64,000 nt of DNA from Clostridium sp. MSJ-8 (GTDB lineage Bacteria > Bacillota > Clostridia > Clostridiales > Clostridiaceae): NCBI RefSeq assembly GCF_018918325.1, contig NZ_JAHLQH010000019.1:1-64000 (forward strand), given 5' to 3'. Below, one piece after another: positions 7,977-15,655 of the stretch. A program made the translations under genes and the position numbers. Numbering within the stretch: the stretch's first letter is position 1; every line of letters begins with the position of its first letter. Below the pieces are notes generated by a model. That model made no database searches, was not told the DNA's origin, and saw nothing but the letters and a program-made list of their open reading frames with translations.

Positions 7977-7993
7977 AGTCAAAGTAAGTCAAA
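7977..7993 (+). promoter_or_regulatory. CtsR operator (tandem heptad)
   Basis: AGTCAAA occurs twice in direct repeat with a three-base spacer, close to the established CtsR consensus of two RGTCAAA heptads. It lies between the predicted transcription start and the ctsR ribosome binding site, so CtsR binding would block its own operon until heat or protein stress. Confidence 0.85.
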
Positions 7994-8018
7994 AACAAAT
8001 GTATAAGAAGGTGAAATT

Positions 8019-8474
8019 ATGGCAAGACTTTCAGATATAATAGAAAGCTTTATAAAGGATATGATTAATGAGAATGGTGATTCACAAGCACTTATTCAAC
8101 GTAATGAATTAGCAGATCAGTTTAGATGTGCACCATCTCAGATTAATTATGTATTGACAACAAGATTTACACATGAAAGAGGATATATAATTGAAAGCAG
8201 AAGAGGTGGAGGTGGCCATATTTTAATTAAACAAATAACATACAATGACGATAATATTAGAAATAAAGTCATTTATGATGCTATAGGAGACTCTATAACA
8301 TATCATAATGCTATGGCCATGATAGAGAATCTATTAGATACAAAACTTATAACTAATAGAGAATCAGAGATTATGAAAGCTGCAATTAACGATAGAACTC
8401 TTGGCAATATTGAGAATAGAAATAGAGTTCGTGCAGAAGTTTTAAAAGCAATGGTTATGCAAGTATTGATTTAA
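8019..8474 (+). CDS. ctsR: CtsR, repressor of class III stress genes
   Basis: This is a 151-residue CtsR, the heat-sensing repressor of clp genes in Firmicutes. The N-terminal winged helix-turn-helix runs through QRNELADQFRCAPSQINYVL, and the glycine-rich ESRRGGGGHI wing, which carries the temperature-sensing glycines in Bacillus, is intact. The C-terminal half forms the dimer and McsB-contact domain. The ATG at 8019 follows AGAAGGTG. It is first in a four-gene operon with an operator at 7977-7993, so it should repress itself. Normal length. Confidence 0.96.
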   Translation: MARLSDIIESFIKDMINENGDSQALIQRNELADQFRCAPSQINYVLTTRFTHERGYIIESRRGGGGHILIKQITYNDDNIRNKVIYDAIGDSITYHNAMAMIENLLDTKLITNRESEIMKAAINDRTLGNIENRNRVRAEVLKAMVMQVLI

Positions 8475-8488
8475 AAGGGGGGATTACT

Positions 8489-9043
8489 ATGTTATGCCAA
8501 AGATGTCATAAAAATGAGGCAAGTATTCATGTTGTAAAAATGGTTAATGGTAATAAATCTGATTCATGGATATGTGAAGAATGTGCAAAGGAATTATCTA
8601 AAAATCCTTTAGAAGCAATTAACCTTGACAATAAAAAAGAACCATCAATAGAGAGCATAATAGGAAGCTTTATGGGAATGTTAGATGATAAAGCTAAACC
8701 TAATAATATAGATAAAATAGATGTAGTATGTAAAAAATGTGGCACAACTTTATCTAAATTTAAATCAACAGGTACAGTTGGTTGCTTAGAATGTTATGAT
8801 AGTTTTAGAGAAGAGATAAAAAAATATCTTCAAAAACAAAAACAATATAGTGTCCATATAGGTAAAATCCCTAGTGGAGTTAAAGATAAATTTACTGAAA
8901 AGAAGAAAATTATTGAGTTAAAGGCTAAGCTTAAGAGCTATATTGAACAAGAAGAATATGAAAAAGCAGCAATAATAAGAGATCAAATATTAGAGCTAGA
9001 AGAAGCAGAGATTAAGGAGGAGAATTATGGTAAGCTTGAATAG
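8489..9043 (+). CDS. mcsA: McsA, zinc-binding partner of McsB
   Basis: This 184-residue McsA has four CxxC pairs: CQRC and CEEC near the N-terminus, CKKC and CLEC in the middle. These bind zinc. A UvrB/UvrC-type helical motif (about residues 150-178, with EEYEKAAIIRDQI) lies at the C-terminus. In Bacillus McsA activates the arginine kinase McsB and links it to CtsR and ClpC. The ATG at 8489 follows AAAGGGGGG. It overlaps mcsB by 17 bases, so the two are translationally coupled. All zinc ligands are intact, which contrasts with the degenerate McsB. Confidence 0.95.
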   Translation: MLCQRCHKNEASIHVVKMVNGNKSDSWICEECAKELSKNPLEAINLDNKKEPSIESIIGSFMGMLDDKAKPNNIDKIDVVCKKCGTTLSKFKSTGTVGCLECYDSFREEIKKYLQKQKQYSVHIGKIPSGVKDKFTEKKKIIELKAKLKSYIEQEEYEKAAIIRDQILELEEAEIKEENYGKLE

Positions 9044-10013
9044 TAGCATTATTATAAATAGTAGTGTAGAACTAGATAGAAATATAAAAAATCTTTGCTT
9101 TACTGATAAAATGAAAGCTGATTTAGCACAAGTTAACGCTAAGAATTTATCAGCTGTTATTATATCAGAATTTGGAGAAGAGAAATTTTCTAAAATAAAT
9201 TCTTGGGAACATGAATATAATTATGTTAAAGAGTTTGTTGATAAAAATATCATATCTAAAGAACTATTAGCTAGAAGAGATAAGAGTGCTTTCTTTTATA
9301 ATGATTCTGCGGTAATTATGCTAAATGGTAAAAATCACATTGGTATAAAAAGCACAGTTAATGGGCTTAATCTTGAAGAGGAATATAAAATAGTTGATGG
9401 AATAGATGATGTTGTAGAAAAGGTAGTTCCATATGCGTTTGATGAAGATTTTGGATATTTAACAGCAACTTTTGATAATATAGGAACAGGATTGACAGTT
9501 AGAGTTATTTTACATTTACCATCATTAGTTTCTGAAAAAAAGATAGCTCTATGCAAGAAAAAACTTCAAGACTTTAATACATGTTTAGAACCAATTTCAC
9601 AAGATGAGAATATTGGAGATATGTATGTTTTGAAAAATAAGTTATCTATAGGTGTTACAGAAGAAGATATACTCGAGTATATGACAAAAGCAGTAGAATA
9701 TATAGTTAACGAAGAAACTAGATATAGAATGCAATTATATACTAATAACAAATATAAAATAGAAGATAGAGTGTTCAGAGCTATAGGAATATTAAAAAAT
9801 GCACGTATGATAGATAGAAATGAGTTATTAAAATTGACATCTGATATAAGACTAGGTATAGGACTAGGTATATTAAATATAGATGTTAATATATTAAACC
9901 AAGTTATTGAACAAACAACAGACATATCAATAGAAAATAAATTAGGAAGAAGTCTAAATGAAGAAGAAAAGGACATAGAGAGAGCTAATTTGACAAGAAT
10001 TTTGTTAGGGTAA
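9027..10013 (+). CDS. mcsB: McsB homologue, probable catalytically dead arginine kinase
   Basis: Position in the operon and the well-conserved C-terminal half (KIEDRVFR, ARMIDRNE, SDIRLGIGLGI, KDIERA) identify McsB. Functional McsB phosphorylates arginines to mark proteins for ClpCP. Here the phosphagen-kinase active site has decayed. The SSRIRLARN motif reads SSVELDRN (12-19). NEEDHIRIQ reads NGKNHIGIK (100-108), losing both acidic residues and the ATP-contacting Arg. The catalytic-loop Cys is Thr148, and the Arg of GTGLR is Thr157. The later YGEG segment is missing. At 328 residues it is shorter than Bacillus McsB (363). The frame is open, so this looks like a retained pseudokinase. AAGGAGGAG precedes the ATG at 9027. 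Confidence 0.88.
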   Translation: MVSLNSSIIINSSVELDRNIKNLCFTDKMKADLAQVNAKNLSAVIISEFGEEKFSKINSWEHEYNYVKEFVDKNIISKELLARRDKSAFFYNDSAVIMLNGKNHIGIKSTVNGLNLEEEYKIVDGIDDVVEKVVPYAFDEDFGYLTATFDNIGTGLTVRVILHLPSLVSEKKIALCKKKLQDFNTCLEPISQDENIGDMYVLKNKLSIGVTEEDILEYMTKAVEYIVNEETRYRMQLYTNNKYKIEDRVFRAIGILKNARMIDRNELLKLTSDIRLGIGLGILNIDVNILNQVIEQTTDISIENKLGRSLNEEEKDIERANLTRILLG

Positions 10014-10032
10014 AATAAGGAGGTGTTTTTAT

Positions 10033-12480
10033 ATGCCATATGGAAGATTTACTGAAAGAGCACAAGCGGTAATTCTAGCTGCACAAAAAGAGTCACAAGA
10101 ATTTAAGCATGGATATATAGGAACTGAACATATATTATTAGGTATAATTGATGAAAATGGTTATGCAAAAGAACTTTTAAGTAAGTATGGTATAGAATAT
10201 GATAATATACGTGAAATGATAGAAGAATGTCTTGGAAGAGGAGATGTAATAATGCCTAAAGGGGAATTGTTACTTACTCCAAGGACAAAAAGATTATTTG
10301 ATGAAAGTTTTATAGAAGCAAAGAAATTAAATCATAATTATGTAAGTCCAGAACATCTTTTATTAGCATTAGTAAAAGAAGATGATGGGGTTGCTTATAC
10401 TATATTAACAAGATTGGGATTAGACTTTAAGGAACTAAAAAAAGAATTATTTATGTTCTTATCTGGCAAAGAAGATGATCAATTGAAAGAAGAAGACCGT
10501 GTGAATGATGCTATTAAAGAAACTAATACTCCAGTGCTTAATAAGTTCAGTAGAGATTTAACTCAATTAGCATTAGAAGGTGGATTAGATCCTGTTATAG
10601 GTAGAAGAGAAGAAAATGAAAGAGTTCTCGAAATTTTATGTAGAAGAATAAAAAATAATCCGTGTCTTATTGGTGAACCTGGTGTAGGTAAGACAGCTGT
10701 AGTAGAAGGATTAGCTCAGAGAATAGCAGAAGGTAACGTCCCTGAAATGTTGCAGGATAAAAGACTTGTATGTCTAGATATAAGTTCTATGGTTGCAGGA
10801 GCAAAGTATAGAGGTGAATTTGAAGATAGATTGAAGAAGGTTATGGAAGAGATAAAAGGTAACCCTGATATAATTGTGTTCATAGATGAAATTCATACTA
10901 TAATTGGTGCAGGTGGTGCAGAAGGAGCAATAGATGCATCTAATATACTTAAACCAGCACTTGCAAGAGGAGAAATTCAATGTATAGGAGCAACTACAAT
11001 AGATGAATACAGGAAACATATAGAAAAGGATTCTGCATTAGAGAGAAGATTCCAACCTATAATGGTGGGAGAACCATCTAAAGAGGAAACTTATGAGATG
11101 TTAAAAGGTTTAAGAGATAAATATGAAGCACATCATAAGGTTAAGATTACTGATGAAGCACTTAGAGCAGCAGTTGATATGTCAGATAGGTATATAACAG
11201 ATAGATTTATGCCTGATAAAGCTATTGATTTAATAGATGAAGCAGCAGCCAAGATAAGAATTCAAAGTTCAGTTACTCCGCCTGATTTAAAAGAATTACA
11301 AAATGAAATGGAACATATGAATAAAGAAAAAGAAGAAGCAATAGGACTTCAAGATTTTGAGAAGGCAGCTAGACTTAGAGATAGAGAAAAGGAACTTAAA
11401 GATAAATTAGATAATATGAAACTTCAATGGAGTAATGCTAATTTAGGGCAATCATTAGAAGTTGGACCGGAGAATATAGCTCAAGTTGTCTCTATGTGGA
11501 CTAAGGTTCCAGTGGATAAATTAACAGAAAAAGAAAGTGATAAACTATTAAAATTAGAAGAAATTTTGCATAAGAGGGTAATAGGACAAGAAGATGCAAT
11601 AACAGCTGTTTCAAGAGCAGTTAGAAGAGCTAGAGTGGGTATTAGAGATCCTAGAAGACCTATAGGAAGTTTTATATTTTTAGGCCCAACAGGAGTTGGA
11701 AAAACAGAGCTATGTAAGGCATTAGCAGAAGCTATGTTTCTAGATGAAAATAGCATAATAAGAATAGATATGTCAGAGTATATGGAGAAATATAGTGTAT
11801 CTAAATTAATAGGTGCACCTCCAGGATATGTAGGGTACGAGGAAGGTGGACAGTTAACAGAAGCAGTTAGAAGAAAACCTTATTCAGTTGTTTTGTTAGA
11901 CGAAGTAGAAAAAGCACATCCAGATGTGTTTAATATTCTTCTTCAGATTATGGAAGATGGTAGATTGACAGATGGAAAAGGAAAATTAGTTAACTTTAAG
12001 AATACAATAATTATTATGACTTCTAATGTAGGAGCACATATGATAAAAAAACAAAAATCTATGGGCTTTAATGTTAATGAAGATAATGATGATAGCTATG
12101 AGAGAATGAGAGAAAATATAATGCAAGAATTAAAGGAAAGATTTAAACCTGAATTCTTAAATAGAATAGATGAAACAATTGTATTCCATGAATTAACTAA
12201 AGAAAATATGATTAAAATAGTTGATTTAATGTTAGATTCTCTTAGAGAAAGATTAAAAGAAAATCAAATAGATATTGAATTCAATGATAAGTGTAAAGAA
12301 TTCTTATTAGATAAAGGTATTGATCTTAAATATGGCGCACGTCCATTAAGGAGAACTATAACCAAAGAATTAGAAGATAAATTAAGTGAAGAGTTATTAT
12401 TAGGAAATGTAAAGATTGGAGATTCAGTAGTAGCATCTGCTAATAATGATGGAATTGAATTTGAAGAAATAAATAAATAA
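10033..12480 (+). CDS. clpC: ClpC AAA+ unfoldase
   Basis: This is an 815-residue ClpC, the ATP-driven unfoldase that feeds proteins to ClpP. The N-domain has two Clp repeats; Glu32 (GTEH) and Glu107 (SPEH) match the acidic residues that bind phospho-arginine in Bacillus ClpC. The first AAA+ domain has Walker A GEPGVGKT at 214-221 and Walker B VFIDEIH. A middle domain with a UvrB/C-like helix (FEKAARLRDREK) follows, where McsB or MecA would dock. The second AAA+ domain has GPTGVGKT and VVLLDEVEKAH. The ClpP-binding loop appears as KSMGFN. The ATG at 10033 follows AGGAGGT. It is last in the ctsR operon. Confidence 0.96.
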   Translation: MPYGRFTERAQAVILAAQKESQEFKHGYIGTEHILLGIIDENGYAKELLSKYGIEYDNIREMIEECLGRGDVIMPKGELLLTPRTKRLFDESFIEAKKLNHNYVSPEHLLLALVKEDDGVAYTILTRLGLDFKELKKELFMFLSGKEDDQLKEEDRVNDAIKETNTPVLNKFSRDLTQLALEGGLDPVIGRREENERVLEILCRRIKNNPCLIGEPGVGKTAVVEGLAQRIAEGNVPEMLQDKRLVCLDISSMVAGAKYRGEFEDRLKKVMEEIKGNPDIIVFIDEIHTIIGAGGAEGAIDASNILKPALARGEIQCIGATTIDEYRKHIEKDSALERRFQPIMVGEPSKEETYEMLKGLRDKYEAHHKVKITDEALRAAVDMSDRYITDRFMPDKAIDLIDEAAAKIRIQSSVTPPDLKELQNEMEHMNKEKEEAIGLQDFEKAARLRDREKELKDKLDNMKLQWSNANLGQSLEVGPENIAQVVSMWTKVPVDKLTEKESDKLLKLEEILHKRVIGQEDAITAVSRAVRRARVGIRDPRRPIGSFIFLGPTGVGKTELCKALAEAMFLDENSIIRIDMSEYMEKYSVSKLIGAPPGYVGYEEGGQLTEAVRRKPYSVVLLDEVEKAHPDVFNILLQIMEDGRLTDGKGKLVNFKNTIIIMTSNVGAHMIKKQKSMGFNVNEDNDDSYERMRENIMQELKERFKPEFLNRIDETIVFHELTKENMIKIVDLMLDSLRERLKENQIDIEFNDKCKEFLLDKGIDLKYGARPLRRTITKELEDKLSEELLLGNVKIGDSVVASANNDGIEFEEINK

Positions 12481-12483
12481 AGA

Positions 12484-12536
12484 AATATGCGTGGACAATT
12501 ATAGATATTATATAAGCGTCTGCGCATATTTTTTTG
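12484..12536 (+). terminator. probable terminator after clpC
   Basis: AATATGCG (12484-12491) pairs with CGCATATT (12523-12530), followed directly by a run of T. The 31-nt loop is long, so the structure is less certain than most here. Confidence 0.55.
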
Positions 12537-12611
12537 TGCTAAAGGTAATAATATTGAAGAAGCCACTTTTGTGCTTGAATAAATAAAATATTAGATAAGG
12601 TGGTATTTGGT

Positions 12612-13532
12612 ATGGCTATAGATAAAAACATAGATTTGGTTATAATTGGTGGAGGACCTGCAGGGTTAACAGCTGCTATTTATGCAGCAAGGGCCAACAT
12701 GGATTTTGTATTAATAGAAGATGGGTTATTAGGTGGGCAAGTACGAAACAGTTATACTATAGAGAATTATCCAGGATTTAAGAAGATAGAGGGCGATAAG
12801 TTATCAGCATTATTTCATGAACAAGCAATAGAATTAGGAGCTAATATAGATGAATTTGATGTTATTAAGGATATATCTATAGAAGAAGGTAATAATGTAA
12901 TACAAACTTATAACTATATATATCATGCTAGAGCTGTTATTATAGCCACAGGGGCAAGTCCTAAGAAACTACCTGTAGCAAGCAGTGATAAGTATGAAGG
13001 AAAAGGTATACATTATTGCGCAGTATGTGATGGCGCTTTGTATTCAGATAAAATAGTAGCAGTAGTTGGTGGGGGAAATTCTGCCTTAGAAGAAGCTTTA
13101 TTTTTAACTAGATTTGCAGAAAAAGTATATATGATTAGAAGACATGACTATTTTAATGGTGAAAAATCATTAATAGAAGAAGTGGAAAATGATTCTAAGA
13201 TAGAGGTGCTTTACAATTACGATCTTATAGATGTAGTAGGTGATAATTTCGTTGAGAAGGCTGTAATAAGGAATACTATTACAGAAGAAACTAGAGAAAT
13301 AGAGTTAAATGCTGTGTTTGGTTGTATAGGAACTGAACCTAAAACACAGTTTGTAAAAAAATATTTAGAGCTAAACAAAGAAGGATATATTATTACAGAT
13401 GATAATATGCAGACTAACATACCTGGTGTTTATGCAATAGGGGATGTTAGAGCTAAAGAATTTAGACAAATTACAACGGCGGTGGCAGATGGTGTAATAG
13501 CTGTTTTGTATCTAGAGAGATATTTCTTATAA
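12612..13532 (+). CDS. trxB: thioredoxin reductase
   Basis: This is a 306-residue flavoprotein that uses NADPH to reduce thioredoxin-like proteins. The FAD-binding GGGPAG is at 13-18, the redox-active CAVC at Cys136-Cys139, the NAD(P)-binding GGGNSA follows, and the second FAD motif is YAIGDVR near the C-terminus. I chose the ATG at 12612 because AAGGTGG lies eight bases upstream; a GTG at 12600 overlaps that site. No thioredoxin gene is adjacent; a glutaredoxin-like gene lies downstream on the other strand and could be a partner. Confidence 0.93.
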   Translation: MAIDKNIDLVIIGGGPAGLTAAIYAARANMDFVLIEDGLLGGQVRNSYTIENYPGFKKIEGDKLSALFHEQAIELGANIDEFDVIKDISIEEGNNVIQTYNYIYHARAVIIATGASPKKLPVASSDKYEGKGIHYCAVCDGALYSDKIVAVVGGGNSALEEALFLTRFAEKVYMIRRHDYFNGEKSLIEEVENDSKIEVLYNYDLIDVVGDNFVEKAVIRNTITEETREIELNAVFGCIGTEPKTQFVKKYLELNKEGYIITDDNMQTNIPGVYAIGDVRAKEFRQITTAVADGVIAVLYLERYFL

Positions 13533-13608
13533 TAAGAAAGGAGGGAGTTACTGGAATGATGGTAAATATATAAAACAATATTATTGTTATTTTCAGTAAT
13601 GATTCACT

Positions 13609-15063
13609 ATGCTTAAGGTATTTTTTGAAAACGGTATTTATAATAATTATGTAGGAGGAGAATGGATAGAATCACAGGATAATCAATATATAGATATAGT
13701 ATCTCCAATAGATAATTCTCTTATAGGCAGAGTAAGTGCTATGAAAACTGAAGATATAGATAGAGCTATTAGAGCTGCCTCTTTAGCACAGAAGAGTTGG
13801 AGATATACCACTATATCTGAAAGAAGAGACATAATGCTAAAAGCAGCTGATATACTTGCTAGGGAGAAAGACTTATTTGTAGATTTACTTATAAGGGAGG
13901 TATCTAAAGATAAAAAAAGTGCGGTATCAGAAGTACTTAGGACGGTTGATTTAATTAGGTATACTGCTAATGCTGCTGCTAATATATTAGGAGAGTACAT
14001 ACCTGGAGATTCATTTCCTGGATATAATAAAGGGAAAAAGGCTTTGGTAAATAGAGAGCCACTAGGAGTAATATTAGCAATATCGCCTTTTAATTATCCT
14101 ATTAATTTGGCAGCTTCGAAGATAGTACCTGCTATTATGGCAGGCAATACTGTAGTATTTAAACCAGCTACACAAGGAGCAATTTCAGGAATTAATCTTG
14201 TTAATATATTTGTAGAGGCAGGATTACCAGTAGGAGTTTTGAATTCTATAACTGGAAGGGGAAGCGAGATAGGAGACTATTCGGTAACTCATAAAGGTAT
14301 TGCTATGATTAATTTTACTGGAAGTACTGAAATTGGAACTAGAATATCTGAAATAACTAAAATGACACCATTACTTATGGAACTAGGAGGAAAAGATGCA
14401 GCTATAGTATTAGATGATTGCGATTTAGAAGAAGCATCAAACCAGATTGTTTCAGGTGCATTTTCTTATTCTGGGCAGAGATGCACTGCCATAAAGAGAG
14501 TGTTAGTTCAAGATAAAATTGCAGATGAATTAGTTAACAAGTTAAAATGCAAAATAGAAGAATTGAAATGTGGAAATCCACTACAAGAGCAGGTAGATAT
14601 TGTACCATTGATAGATGATAAATCTGCTGATTTTATAGAAGAGTTAATTAAGGATTCTCAGTCAAGAGGGGCGGTATTGATAACTGGAGGAAATAGAAAA
14701 GATAAATTAATATATCCTACATTATTTGATAAGGTAACATTGGATATGAGGTTAGCATGGGAAGAACCATTTGGACCGATATTACCTGTTATAAGAGTAA
14801 AAGATATAGATGAAGCTATAGATGTATCTAATGCATCTAAATATGGATTACAAGGTTCTATATTTACTTCAGATATAGATAAGGCTTTTTATATAGCAGA
14901 TAGATTAGAAGTTGGAACAGTACAGATTAATAATAAAACTGAAAGAGGACCTGATAATTTCCCATTCTTGGGGATAAAAGCATCTGGAATAGGTACTCAA
15001 GGAATAAGAGAATCTATGATATCTATGACTAGAAGTAAGGTTACTGTATTAAACTTAAAATAA
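13609..15063 (+). CDS. gapN: NADP-dependent glyceraldehyde-3-phosphate dehydrogenase (GapN-type)
   Basis: This 484-residue aldehyde dehydrogenase best fits GapN, which oxidises glyceraldehyde-3-phosphate to 3-phosphoglycerate while making NADPH. The catalytic residues are Glu258 in MELGGK and Cys292 in SGQRCT. The N-terminus (ENGIYNNYVGGEWI) and C-terminal TERGPDNFPFLG resemble clostridial GapN. Other aldehyde dehydrogenases cannot be fully excluded. The ATG at 13609 has no ribosome binding site nearby and stop codons bar an upstream in-frame start; a strong GGAGG at 13541 instead serves a five-codon mini-ORF (13556-13573). It follows trxB, suggesting linked NADPH supply and use. Confidence 0.85.
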   Translation: MLKVFFENGIYNNYVGGEWIESQDNQYIDIVSPIDNSLIGRVSAMKTEDIDRAIRAASLAQKSWRYTTISERRDIMLKAADILAREKDLFVDLLIREVSKDKKSAVSEVLRTVDLIRYTANAAANILGEYIPGDSFPGYNKGKKALVNREPLGVILAISPFNYPINLAASKIVPAIMAGNTVVFKPATQGAISGINLVNIFVEAGLPVGVLNSITGRGSEIGDYSVTHKGIAMINFTGSTEIGTRISEITKMTPLLMELGGKDAAIVLDDCDLEEASNQIVSGAFSYSGQRCTAIKRVLVQDKIADELVNKLKCKIEELKCGNPLQEQVDIVPLIDDKSADFIEELIKDSQSRGAVLITGGNRKDKLIYPTLFDKVTLDMRLAWEEPFGPILPVIRVKDIDEAIDVSNASKYGLQGSIFTSDIDKAFYIADRLEVGTVQINNKTERGPDNFPFLGIKASGIGTQGIRESMISMTRSKVTVLNLK

Positions 15064-15075
15064 TTATATTACAAA

Positions 15076-15109
15076 ATCAGAACTCCAAGACTTGTTTTGG
15101 GGTTCTGAT
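15076..15109. terminator. bidirectional terminator between gapN and glutaredoxin
   Basis: ATCAGAACTCCAAGAC pairs with GTTTTGGGGTTCTGAT, with wobbles, around a short loop. AT-rich tracts flank both sides. The genes on each side converge here. Its core resembles the hairpin at 7359-7398. Confidence 0.75.
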
Positions 15110-15127
15110 TTATAATTGACTTCTAGT

Positions 15128-15361
15128 TTAATTTTTTTCTTCTAATGCTTTATCAATGGCTTCTCGATCAAATCCTATAATGATAGTATCATTTATATCT
15201 AAAACAGGAACACCCATTTGTTTAGACTTTGATACCATTGCTTCTCTAGCTTCCATATCTTCAGCAACATTGAATTCTTGATATGTAATATTTTTTGATT
15301 TAAGATATTCTTTAGTTTTAACACACCAAGGACATGAATCTGTTGTGTAAATTGTTACCAT
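15128..15361 (-). CDS. glutaredoxin-like redox protein (NrdH type)
   Basis: This is a 77-residue thioredoxin-fold protein with CPWC at Cys10-Cys13 and the cis-proline in GVPVLDI. It is short, like NrdH and clostridial glutaredoxins that can take electrons from thioredoxin reductase instead of glutathione. AAGGAGTGAT precedes the ATG at 15361. A second small gene lies 16 bases upstream with a near-identical binding site, so the two are probably co-transcribed. The trxB gene about 2 kb away is a plausible reductase, which is inference from proximity. Confidence 0.9.
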   Translation of the reverse strand: MVTIYTTDSCPWCVKTKEYLKSKNITYQEFNVAEDMEAREAMVSKSKQMGVPVLDINDTIIIGFDREAIDKALEEKN

Positions 15362-15377
15362 AATAAATCACTCCTTA

Positions 15378-15533
15378 TTATTTAATGATATGTGTATCTG
15401 ATAAATTGGAATTAAGTATAAAATTATTAATATTATTAGGCGATGTGTAAGGTGGAAAAGAAATATAAACATCATTCTTAAGTATATTTTCACCTTTGAT
15501 ATTAGCAGATTGAATGTTATTATAATTTATCAT
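15378..15533 (-). CDS. small hypothetical protein upstream of glutaredoxin
   Basis: I do not recognise this 51-residue protein. It is rich in Asn and Ile, has no Cys and no membrane segment, and contains DVYISFPPYTSPNNINNF in its middle. Its ATG at 15533 follows AAGGAGTGATTTT, nearly the same binding site as the glutaredoxin gene 16 bases downstream; a longer frame from 15563 lacks such support. The good ribosome binding site and tight spacing argue that it is translated. It may be an accessory of the redox protein or a lineage-specific small protein. Confidence 0.55.
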   Translation of the reverse strand: MINYNNIQSANIKGENILKNDVYISFPPYTSPNNINNFILNSNLSDTHIIK

Positions 15534-15590
15534 AAAATCACTCCTTGTTATAATAGTTTTCACTAAAATTCATTTAAATATTCATGAAGA

Positions 15591-15620
15591 TTGAATAAAT
15601 AATCAAGTATGTGCGATAAT
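15591..15620 (+). promoter_or_regulatory. predicted promoter for radA-disA
   Basis: TTGAAT (15591-15596) and GATAAT (15615-15620) are spaced by 18 bases. This would start transcription about 30 bases before radA. Confidence 0.45.
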
Positions 15621-15655
15621 AAATAATAATAATAAATGTAAAGGATAGAATAGTA

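Noticed and set aside
9027-10013. mcsB as an ordinary pseudogene caused by frameshift
   Set aside because: The frame is open across 328 codons, has a good ribosome binding site, overlaps mcsA normally and keeps a conserved C-terminal domain; the active-site losses are point changes.
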